Shown one piece after another: positions 57,580 to 64,000 of a DNA stretch of 64,000 bases (positions are counted from its first letter, which is position 1; each line of letters begins with the position of its first letter). Below the pieces are notes generated by a model that saw only the letters and a list, made by a program, of their open reading frames with translations, did not search any database and had not been told where the DNA came from. The translations under genes and the position numbers were made by a program. This DNA comes from CBDCGS01 sp965216915 (GTDB taxonomy: Bacteria > Pseudomonadota > Alphaproteobacteria > UBA828). The DNA lies in contig CBDCGS010000005.1 in the NCBI GenBank assembly GCA_965216915.1, positions 1-64,000 of the forward strand, read 5' to 3'.

Positions 57580-59718
57580 ATGAAGCGTTGGTCGGATCGG
57601 CCCGTCACGCGCACCGCCGGTGCGCTCGTCATAACGGGGGTCGCGATGTCTTTCGCGGCGGCGACGCCGCCCGCTCAGGCGATGTTCATCGACACACAGG
57701 CATCGAACGTTTCCTTCGAGACACTCGGCCAGAGCATGTGGGGGCCGAACGGCCCGTCGGTGGTCGACACGGGCGTGCTGTTCATCGGACCCGAATGGAA
57801 CAACGCAACGGCGACCGGAAACGCCACGCTGCAGTTCGGCAAGACTATCTCCCTCACCAGCATCTCCAAGACCATCCGCGATCTGGCAGGCTTGCCGAGC
57901 AGCGTCACGATCGGCAGCACGAGCGAGACCGACGTCGATCTTTCGGGCCGCACCTCGGGCAAGATCGGGCTCGATTTCCGCGCCATCTTCGATCCGGGCT
58001 CGGTCGACGCCTTCTTCGATGGCCGCGCCGCCACCACGATCACGGAGCAGGCGCCGGATCCGCTCGGCTATCGCTCGTTCGTCGTCGATACCCGCCAAGT
58101 TCTGGCAGAGGCGACGCTCGTGACGCGCTCGCCGCAGATCGATATCGAATCGAACTTCGTCACCCAGATGGAGGCGTTCATCGGGATCGACGGCAAGGTC
58201 ATCACACAGGCCGAATTCGGCAAAGTGCCCGCCGGCTGCCCCTACAAGATCGGCGTCTTTACGGTTCCCTGCGTGTTCAACGGTCAGTCGGAAAAGTCGT
58301 TCAATATCGACACCGAGGTCCAGGTGATCGATCTCGACGACAAGGAGGAACTCCTCAAGGTCACGAACGACGTTGTCAGAGTCGCCGGTCTCGAGCTCTT
58401 CGGGCCGGACGAGGACAGTGGGCAAATCGAGATCGAGTTCGACATCTCGGTCGATGTCGCCGAGCTTATTTCCGGGACCGGCAATCCGGTCGATGTCACC
58501 GTCGGTCCGGCGGGTGAGCGCAAGCAGAAAGACGTCGACCCGACGGATGTCATCGACGCGAGCTTCAGCATCGGCGACATCACGCTGTCGGTGCCGCTGC
58601 TCAACACGCAAGCGACCGAGCAGCTCAACGGCGTCAAGGAGGTCACGACGAGCGGCACGACCAACCTTGCGCGCCTCGACGTCGACGCCGACGCCATGGC
58701 CACGATTTTCTTCGGGCTGCCGCCGCTTGGCGCGACTCTGGGTGCCGGCGGGTTCAGCATCAGCCCCGATCTGGTTGACGCCGATCTCGGTGTGCAGACC
58801 CTCGCCGGGCAAGATTTCTCCTTCGAGCCGACTCTGATGCAGCGCACCACCTTCAGCGAGGAGGTCTACGTCCGCGTTGCCGGTGGCGCATGGGAGATGG
58901 CGAGCGAGGTGATCACGACCGTCGGTGAGAGCTTCGAGTTCCAAACCAACCCGTTCAGCAACGTCACCGTTGACACCACCTACTTCCTGAACAACCAGCT
59001 CACCAACCTGACGACGCTGCTCGGGCAGCCGGTGTTCGAAATGGCGATCCTGCAGCTCGCCTTCGGCACCCCGTTCCCCGTGCCGACACCCTCGTCGATC
59101 GCTGCGGCGACGTTCCTCGAGCCGCTGTCTGATCCCTTCAAGATTGCGACGCTGTTCGACGAGACCTTCGCGCTCAACGGGTTCGACGAAAATGGCGGTG
59201 ATCAATTCGATATCGCAGCCAGCCTCAACGGGGTCGCGGAGCTGACCACGGGATCGCCGGTCTCGCTGATTCAGGAGTTCGCAAATCCCGGCGTCGTGTT
59301 CGATCTGTTCTTCGACACCCGCTTCGTCGACGCGCTCGGCATTCTCGAAGTGTTCATCGATTCCGTGCTCGTCGGCACCTTTGACGCCGCCGCGCCGGAA
59401 AGCGACTTCATGACGCAGCAGATCAGCGGGCTCTCCTTCCTCGACTCGCTGCTGACGCTCGAGTTCCGCTACGACGCGCCGACCTCGGGCTCCGTGCTCC
59501 TGATCGACAATGTTCGGCTCAGCATCGGAACCATCCTGAACGGTGATTTTCAGACCGGCAATCTCGACGGCTGGACCGGCGATGGACCAGGCTCGCTCGC
59601 CTTCGCAGCGCTCCAGGTGCCGGTTCCCGAGCCGACGACCTTGGTTCTGCTCTCCCTCGGCGTGACCGGCCTGGGCGCGTTCGCCTGGCACCGGCGTCGG
59701 CAGCGCGCGAACGCCTGA
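57580..59718 (+). CDS. Large PEP-CTERM sorting domain protein
   Basis: A 712-residue exported protein. The signal peptide (RTAGALVITGVAMSFAAATP, cleavage near AQA) is followed by a long Asp/Thr/Ser-rich region of beta-type repeats without recognisable domains. A lectin-like terminal module follows (VLLIDNVRLSIGTILNGDFQ, then TGNLDGWTGDGPG), and then a PEP-CTERM signal: VPEPTTL, a hydrophobic span (LVLLSLGVTGLGAFAW) and HRRRQRANA. It is presumably processed by exosortase and becomes an extracellular or matrix protein. Strong site GGGGAGGAATT precedes ATG 57580. Expression from a sigma-54 promoter implies control by an enhancer-binding activator. Confidence 0.9.
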   Translation: MKRWSDRPVTRTAGALVITGVAMSFAAATPPAQAMFIDTQASNVSFETLGQSMWGPNGPSVVDTGVLFIGPEWNNATATGNATLQFGKTISLTSISKTIRDLAGLPSSVTIGSTSETDVDLSGRTSGKIGLDFRAIFDPGSVDAFFDGRAATTITEQAPDPLGYRSFVVDTRQVLAEATLVTRSPQIDIESNFVTQMEAFIGIDGKVITQAEFGKVPAGCPYKIGVFTVPCVFNGQSEKSFNIDTEVQVIDLDDKEELLKVTNDVVRVAGLELFGPDEDSGQIEIEFDISVDVAELISGTGNPVDVTVGPAGERKQKDVDPTDVIDASFSIGDITLSVPLLNTQATEQLNGVKEVTTSGTTNLARLDVDADAMATIFFGLPPLGATLGAGGFSISPDLVDADLGVQTLAGQDFSFEPTLMQRTTFSEEVYVRVAGGAWEMASEVITTVGESFEFQTNPFSNVTVDTTYFLNNQLTNLTTLLGQPVFEMAILQLAFGTPFPVPTPSSIAAATFLEPLSDPFKIATLFDETFALNGFDENGGDQFDIAASLNGVAELTTGSPVSLIQEFANPGVVFDLFFDTRFVDALGILEVFIDSVLVGTFDAAAPESDFMTQQISGLSFLDSLLTLEFRYDAPTSGSVLLIDNVRLSIGTILNGDFQTGNLDGWTGDGPGSLAFAALQVPVPEPTTLVLLSLGVTGLGAFAWHRRRQRANA

Positions 59719-59857
59719 CCGCGCGTCCGCCACGCCCCTTCACGTGCGGCCAGCGGCCGGGCAGGACCGGAGGCTGGACGGTGCCGCCACCCCTGCGCCA
59801 CGATAAGACGGAGCGCGCGCGGGGCACGACCGCGCGCCAGGCCAGCGAGAGCGGCGC

Positions 59858-60703
59858 ATGCTTGCGTTGATCGACACGCACCAGCATCTCATCTACCCGG
59901 ACACTCTGCGCTACGCCTGGACGGACGAGATCCCCGCCCTCGCCCGCCAGGCGTTCACGCTCGAGGCCTATCACGCGCTGACGCGCGGCACCCCGGTCGG
60001 CGCGAGCCTCTTCATGGAGGTGGATGTCGACGACTACCGCGCGGAAGCGCATCTCGTCGCATCGCTCGCCGCGCGGGCCGAAAGCGGGATTCTGGGAACC
60101 ATCGCATCGTGCCGGCCGGAACGCGATGCGGGCTTCACCGAGTGGCTCGACGCAAGCGAGGCGCTCAACGTGGTCGGCTTCCGCCGGGTTCTCCATGTCG
60201 TCGACGATGGCGTGTCGCGCACGGAGACGTTTCGCCGCAACGTGCGCGCGATCGGCGGGCGCGGCAAAACCTTTGATCTTTGCGTGCGCGCGGATCAGCT
60301 GCCGCTTGCGGCTGAGCTCGCCGCGGCCTGCGAGACCGGTACCTTGGTGCTTGACCATTGCGGCCAGCCGGAGATCGCCGCGCAGCGCATGGATCCCTGG
60401 CGCGAGGATGTCGCACGCCTGGCCGCCATGCCGCACCTGGTGTGCAAGCTCTCGGGTCTCTTGGAGTGCTGCGCGCCCGGCCAGGCCACGCACGCTGCGA
60501 TCGCCCCCTACGTGGACCACATTCTCGAAACCTTCGGGCCTCGCCGGATCATCTGGGGCAGCAACTGGCCGGTGGTCAATCTGACGAGCGACTTGCCGCA
60601 CTGGATCGCGCTCACCACCGCGATCCTTGGGCAGCTCAGCGACGATGAGGCCTCGGCCATCGGTTCCGCCAATGCACGCCGGGTCTATGGCATTGCGGCC
60701 TAG
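59858..60703 (+). CDS. Amidohydrolase_2 family hydrolase, sugar-lactonase-like
   Basis: A 281-residue TIM-barrel hydrolase. The metal-binding N-terminus is LIDTHQHLIYPD; further landmarks are LFMEVDVDDYRAEAHL, VLDHCGQPEI, HLVCKLSGLLECC and the catalytic Asp-free end IIWGSNWPVVNL (Asn where many have Asp). The group includes L-fuconolactone and L-rhamnono-lactone hydrolases. It is followed 40 bp later by an SDR and faces a sugar ABC importer, which supports a sugar-lactone role. The exact sugar is unknown. Confidence 0.83.
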   Translation: MLALIDTHQHLIYPDTLRYAWTDEIPALARQAFTLEAYHALTRGTPVGASLFMEVDVDDYRAEAHLVASLAARAESGILGTIASCRPERDAGFTEWLDASEALNVVGFRRVLHVVDDGVSRTETFRRNVRAIGGRGKTFDLCVRADQLPLAAELAAACETGTLVLDHCGQPEIAAQRMDPWREDVARLAAMPHLVCKLSGLLECCAPGQATHAAIAPYVDHILETFGPRRIIWGSNWPVVNLTSDLPHWIALTTAILGQLSDDEASAIGSANARRVYGIAA

Positions 60704-60743
60704 GCCACCGCGCTGGAGCAATTGACGACGGAGATTGCGAGCC

Positions 60744-61535
60744 GTGGAATTGGGATTGGCGGGACGCATCATCATCGTGACGGGCGGCGCCTCGGGCATC
60801 GGTGCCGCCGTCGTCGACCAGCTGGCATCGCACGGTGCGATTCCCATCATCTTCGACAAGGCGGAACCCGATGCCGCGATGCTCGATCGCCTGCGCGCCC
60901 GCGCGCCGGCGGCGGCGTGGCTGACGCTCGACCTTTGCGACGACGACCAATGTGTCGCCGCGGTCGCCGACATCGTCGACCGGCATGGGAAGATCGACGG
61001 GCTCGTGAACAATGCGGGGGTCAACGACGCCGTCGGCATCGATGCCGGGCCGGCGGCCTTCCGCCGCTCGCTGGATCGCAACCTCGTGCACTACTACACG
61101 ATGGCGCATCTTTGCATTCCGGCGCTGAAGCGCCAGCGCGGCGCGATCGTCAACGTCTCCTCGAAGCTCGTGTTCACCGGGCAATCCGGCACCTCGGCCT
61201 ACGCCGCGGCAAAGGGCGGCGTCTTGTCGCTCACCCGCGAATGGGCCGCCGAGCTCGCCAAGGACGGCGTGCGCGTGAACGCGGTCGTGCCCGGGGAGAC
61301 CATGACGCCCATGTACGATGCGTGGCTCAGCGGCTTCGAGAACCCGCAGGCGAAGCTCGAGGGCATCGTCCGCAACGTCCCCCTCGGGACGCGGATGACC
61401 CAGCCAGCCGAGATTGCCGCTCCGATCGTCTTTCTGCTTTCGGACTGGGCCAGCCACGCGACCGGCCAATGGCTCGTGGTCGATGGCGGCTACACCCACC
61501 TCGACCGCGCGCTCACCACGCCGGTCGCCGAGTGA
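60744..61535 (+). CDS. SDR family oxidoreductase (sugar dehydrogenase-like)
   Basis: A 263-residue classical SDR: IIIVTGGASGIGAAVV cofactor loop, FDKAEPD (acidic, NAD preference), VNNAGVND, Ser in VNVSSKLVFTG and YAAAKGG with Tyr and Lys. The segment GETMTPMYDAWLSGFENPQAK, split as ETMTPMYDAWL, resembles L-fucose/D-arabinose-type dehydrogenases. The GTG at 60744 with GGAG 10 nt upstream is preferred over an in-frame TTG at 60735. With the upstream lactonase-like gene it would oxidise an aldose to the lactone and then the acid. Confidence 0.85.
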   Translation: MELGLAGRIIIVTGGASGIGAAVVDQLASHGAIPIIFDKAEPDAAMLDRLRARAPAAAWLTLDLCDDDQCVAAVADIVDRHGKIDGLVNNAGVNDAVGIDAGPAAFRRSLDRNLVHYYTMAHLCIPALKRQRGAIVNVSSKLVFTGQSGTSAYAAAKGGVLSLTREWAAELAKDGVRVNAVVPGETMTPMYDAWLSGFENPQAKLEGIVRNVPLGTRMTQPAEIAAPIVFLLSDWASHATGQWLVVDGGYTHLDRALTTPVAE

Positions 61536-61614
61536 TTTGCCGACCGCGTCGGGCACGGCGCACCATCGGCGACTGAGAGATCAGCCGCAACTCGGCGCCG
61601 GTGGCGGGCCAGCG

Positions 61615-62397
61615 TCAGTGGAGGGCCGCGAGATCCTCCGCCGTCTCCTCCTCGATCTTCTTGCCGAGGATGATCATGCCGAGCACCTGGTCCTTGGTGA
61701 CGTCCTTCGTGCGCACGGTGTCGACGACGCGCCCGCCGTTCAGCACGGTGATGCGGTCCGAGAGATCGAAGACGTCGTGGATGTCGTGGCTGATGAGGAA
61801 GATGCCGATCCCCTCGGTCTTCAGGTGCTTGATGAGGTCGCCAACCATCCGCGTCTCTTGTGGGCCGAGGGCGGCGGTCGGCTCGTCCATGATGAGGATT
61901 TTGGCGTTGAAATAGATCGCGCGCCCGATCGCTACCGCCTGACGCTGACCGCCCGACAGGTTGATGACCCGCTCGCGGATCGACTTGATGTTGATCTTGA
62001 GGCGCGCGAGAACGCTTTGGGTTTCGCTCGCCATCGCTTCTTCGTTGAGCGTGCCGGCCTTGGTGAGGATCTCGCGGCCGAGAAAAATATTGGCGGAGGC
62101 GTCGAGATTGTCGGCCAGCGCGAGCGTCTGATAGATCGTTTCGATGCCGAGCGCGCGGGCATCGCGCGGGTTTTGGATGTCGGCCTCGTCGCCGTTCACC
62201 ACGATCTCACCGCCGTCGCGCCGCAGCGCACCCGACAGGATCTTGATCAGCGTCGTCTTTCCGGCGCCATTGTGGCCGACGATGCCGACGACCTCGCCCG
62301 GATGAAGGTCGACGTTCACGTCGGTCAACGCCTTCAGGCCGCCAAACGATTTGTGGATGCCGCGCATCTCAACGAGCGGCGTGGACTCGGTCGTCAT
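61615..62397 (-). CDS. Sugar ABC transporter ATP-binding protein (single-domain, FrcA-like)
   Basis: A 260-residue ABC ATPase: Walker A GIVGHNGAGKTTLIK, Q-loop IETIYQTLALADNL, signature LSGGQRQAVAIGRA, Walker B ILIMDEPTAALG and H-loop LISHDIHD. This is a half-size version of the double ATPases usual in ribose/xylose importers, as in FrcA of fructose importers. Its start overlaps the permease stop (ATGA), so the gene order is binding protein, permease, ATPase. It converges on the SDR gene. Confidence 0.92.
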   Translation of the reverse strand: MTTESTPLVEMRGIHKSFGGLKALTDVNVDLHPGEVVGIVGHNGAGKTTLIKILSGALRRDGGEIVVNGDEADIQNPRDARALGIETIYQTLALADNLDASANIFLGREILTKAGTLNEEAMASETQSVLARLKINIKSIRERVINLSGGQRQAVAIGRAIYFNAKILIMDEPTAALGPQETRMVGDLIKHLKTEGIGIFLISHDIHDVFDLSDRITVLNGGRVVDTVRTKDVTKDQVLGMIILGKKIEEETAEDLAALH

Positions 62398-63638
62398 CGC
62401 ACCAGCAACCGCCTCTTCTGATAGACCACGTCGAACCAGACCGCGAGAATCAGGACCCCCGCGCTCACCATCTGCTGGATGGCGCTGGTGATGCCCATCA
62501 GGAGCATCCCGTTTTGCAGGCTCTGCATGATGAGCGCGCCGAGGATCGCACCCGCCACCGTGCCGATGCCGCCCGAGAGCGACGCGCCGCCGATCACCGC
62601 GGCGGCGATCACGTTGAGCTCCGCGAGCTGGCCGAGGGAGGTTGGCGCGGCGTTAAGGCGTGCCACCGCGACCGCCCCCGCGATCGCACACAAGATCCCC
62701 GAGATCACGAAGATGTAGAACGTCATCCGCTTGACGTCGATGCCGGCGAGCTCCGCCGCCTCGGGATTGCCGCCCATCGCGTAGATGTAGCGTCCGAACT
62801 TGGTGATCCGCGCGAGCAGGCTCATCACAATCACGATGACGATCAGGATCAGGACGGGGATCGGGATCCCCTGGGGCACCTTGCGGATGGGGTGCAGGTA
62901 GGCGTTCATCGTGAGCACGAAGCCGATAACGACGGCAATCGCGATCCCGACCAGCACGATCTCGATCGCAAGCGGACGCACGTTGAAGCCGTAGCGCCGC
63001 TTGCGCAGCCGGTTCTGCGTGAAGAAGAAGACGATGCCCGCGATCGCGAGCCCGCCGACCACCCAGCTCCAGGTCTCGCCGATCGTGCCTTCAAGGCCGC
63101 CGCCGAGCTTCTGAAAGGTCTCGTCCATGGGCGAGATCGTCGTGCCCCCGCTGACCAGCCACGAGGCGCCGCGCCACGCGAGCAGGCCCGCCAGGGTCAC
63201 GATAAAGGAGGGGAGCGCGCGATAGGCGATCCAGTAGCCCTGGAACGCGCCCAGCACCGCGCCGAAGACGATGCAAAGAAGCAGGGTGGCGATCCAGTTG
63301 TACCCGGCGCCAACCGGAAACACCCAGACCTGAAACACCGCCGCCAGCATGCCGGCAAGCCCCATGAGCGAGCCGACGGAAAGATCGATGTGGCGTGACA
63401 CGATGATCAGCACCATGCCGGTCGCCATGATCGCGACGACGCTCGTTTGGAGCGACAGATTGAACAGGTTGCGCGCGGTGAGGAAGAAGCCGCCCGTCGC
63501 GATCTCGAAGCCCACCGCGATCGCGACCAGCACCCCGATCATCACCAGGAGGCGGGTGTCGATCTCGAGGACGGCGAGCAGGCGGCGAAGCTTGGCCGCG
63601 GGATCATCGATGTTGGGCGAGCCGACCTCCGCGGTCAT
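62394..63638 (-). CDS. Sugar ABC transporter permease (XylH/RbsC family)
   Basis: A 414-residue membrane protein with about ten hydrophobic spans. It has the BPD_transp_2 hallmarks: SRHIDLSVGSLMGLAGMLA, FIVTLAGLLAWRG, the cytoplasmic EAA-like loop YIYAMGGNPEAAELAGIDVK and VIGGASLSGGIGTVAGAILG. Length and the extra central spans fit XylH-type xylose/pentose permeases. The start MTAEVGSPNIDD (63638) is chosen over an in-frame ATG at 63701. It overlaps the ATPase gene by 4 bp; upstream lie two stem-loops and the binding-protein gene. Confidence 0.92.
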   Translation of the reverse strand: MTAEVGSPNIDDPAAKLRRLLAVLEIDTRLLVMIGVLVAIAVGFEIATGGFFLTARNLFNLSLQTSVVAIMATGMVLIIVSRHIDLSVGSLMGLAGMLAAVFQVWVFPVGAGYNWIATLLLCIVFGAVLGAFQGYWIAYRALPSFIVTLAGLLAWRGASWLVSGGTTISPMDETFQKLGGGLEGTIGETWSWVVGGLAIAGIVFFFTQNRLRKRRYGFNVRPLAIEIVLVGIAIAVVIGFVLTMNAYLHPIRKVPQGIPIPVLILIVIVIVMSLLARITKFGRYIYAMGGNPEAAELAGIDVKRMTFYIFVISGILCAIAGAVAVARLNAAPTSLGQLAELNVIAAAVIGGASLSGGIGTVAGAILGALIMQSLQNGMLLMGITSAIQQMVSAGVLILAVWFDVVYQKRRLLVR

Positions 63639-63670
63639 CGCGTGCGCGCCCGATCGCAGGCGCGCGGGGT

Positions 63671-63692
63671 GGCCTCGGCCGCAGCCGAGGCC
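63671..63692. repeat. Intercistronic stem-loop 1
   Basis: A perfect 9 bp inverted repeat, GGCCTCGGC (63671-63679) and GCCGAGGCC (63684-63692), with a 4 nt loop. It lies between the binding-protein and permease genes, where such hairpins often stabilise the upstream binding-protein mRNA and lower permease expression. Confidence 0.65.
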
Positions 63693-63703
63693 ATCCGCCA
63701 CGA

Positions 63704-63720
63704 GAGCGCCTCAGGCGCTC
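63704..63720. repeat. Intercistronic stem-loop 2
   Basis: GAGCGCC (63704-63710) and GGCGCTC (63714-63720) with a 3 nt loop, directly after the binding-protein stop on the minus strand and 11 bp from stem-loop 1. The T tract is poor, so partial termination or mRNA processing is more likely than full termination. Confidence 0.6.
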
Positions 63721-63738
63721 TGTGGAACGAGGTCACGC

Positions 63739-64000
63739 TTATTGGCAGGCGGGTGGCGGATTGGTGCCATGCACCGTCTCGGGCACCGCGTCCACACCGG
63801 CGCAGAGCTCCTGCTTCGAGATCCAGCCCGCGTCGAGCACCACGTTGAGGTTGTCGCGCGTGATCGCGACCGGCGCCAGCTCGATCGCGTCCTGACAAAG
63901 CTTGTCCGGGCCATTGCAGAACTTGGACGCACCCTCGATCTGATCGGGTGCTGTGCCTTCGGCGAGAGCGACCGCGATATCGACCCCAGCGCGGCCGAGA
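63739..64000 (-). CDS. Sugar ABC transporter substrate-binding protein, C-terminal part only
   Basis: The window holds only the last 86 residues; the 5' part lies beyond 64000. The segments GRAGVDIAVALAEGTAPDQI, ITRDNLNVVLDAGWISKQEL and a terminal Cys-containing NPPPACQ fit the C-terminus of periplasmic binding proteins of the XylF/RbsB type. Three further Cys are present, in SKFCNGPDKLCQD and ELCAG. It is the first known gene of the importer operon. Confidence 0.85.
   Translation of the reverse strand, partial: LGRAGVDIAVALAEGTAPDQIEGASKFCNGPDKLCQDAIELAPVAITRDNLNVVLDAGWISKQELCAGVDAVPETVHGTNPPPACQ

Noticed and set aside
57538..59733. Long open minus-strand frame (731 codons) opposite the large PEP-CTERM gene
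   Set aside because: It is a shadow; the plus-strand product has a signal peptide, PEP-CTERM tail, strong ribosome binding site and promoter.

Overview
This is a dense, very GC-rich stretch of bacterial chromosome. Most genes start at ATG or GTG behind GGAG-type ribosome binding sites, and many are coupled by 4-8 bp overlaps. The content (AmdA-type amidases, a BKACE enzyme, AMP-dependent CoA ligases, SDRs, PhyH, DUF2461, an IS5-family element, a S24 phage repressor) fits a soil or aquatic heterotrophic alphaproteobacterium, probably Rhodospirillales-like. Nothing here fixes a genus: there are no rRNA, tRNA or ribosomal protein genes.

Layout. 0.1-9.5 kb: a probably frameshifted intradiol dioxygenase, amidase plus RidA, an enoyl-CoA hydratase-like protein, a Sel1 protein, an SDR, DUF2461, a complete 850 bp IS5-family element inserted exactly at the stop codon of a PPOX-type flavoprotein, a HisKA-only sensor fragment and an N-carbamoyl-D-amino acid hydrolase. 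9.6-17.5 kb (minus strand): a SAF-domain oxidoreductase, an ECF sigma factor translationally coupled to a YfbK-type VWA membrane protein, an acyl-CoA ligase and a B12-binding radical SAM enzyme with a clear terminator. 17.7-24.7 kb (plus): AhpD-like protein, MFS, GFA, a cysteine-less SCP-x thiolase with its DUF35 partner, a tyrosine phosphatase, a GST and a class III aminotransferase. 24.7-30.1 kb: an accessory island with a decayed and an intact copy of one phage-type gene around a PEP-CTERM protein and a small secreted protein, then a phage replication and immunity module with a divergent S24 repressor and tandem operators.

30.1-38.1 kb: TrpF, Sel1/peptidoglycan-binding protein, a second AmdA-type amidase with CAP, MobA and TPR genes, GNAT, a DUF427-adenylate cyclase fusion and an HpcH/HpaI aldolase. 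38.4-45.5 kb: the most interesting metabolic cluster, with a PLP phospholyase-like enzyme plus APH-type kinase, a beta-amino-acid aminotransferase-like enzyme plus BKACE, then PhyH and an acyl-CoA ligase. 45.6-59.7 kb: a TPR/SH3 protein apparently starting at ATT, a third amidase, an M48 protease, a flavin monooxygenase, an overlapping DUF6493-SWIM pair and a large PEP-CTERM protein behind a near-consensus sigma-54 promoter with upstream dyads. 59.9-64 kb: a lactonase-like hydrolase and SDR facing a ribose/xylose-type ABC importer whose binding-protein gene runs off the end.

Together the genes describe an organism that scavenges amides, carbamoyl and beta-amino compounds and sugars, and that exports PEP-CTERM proteins whose sorting machinery lies outside the window.
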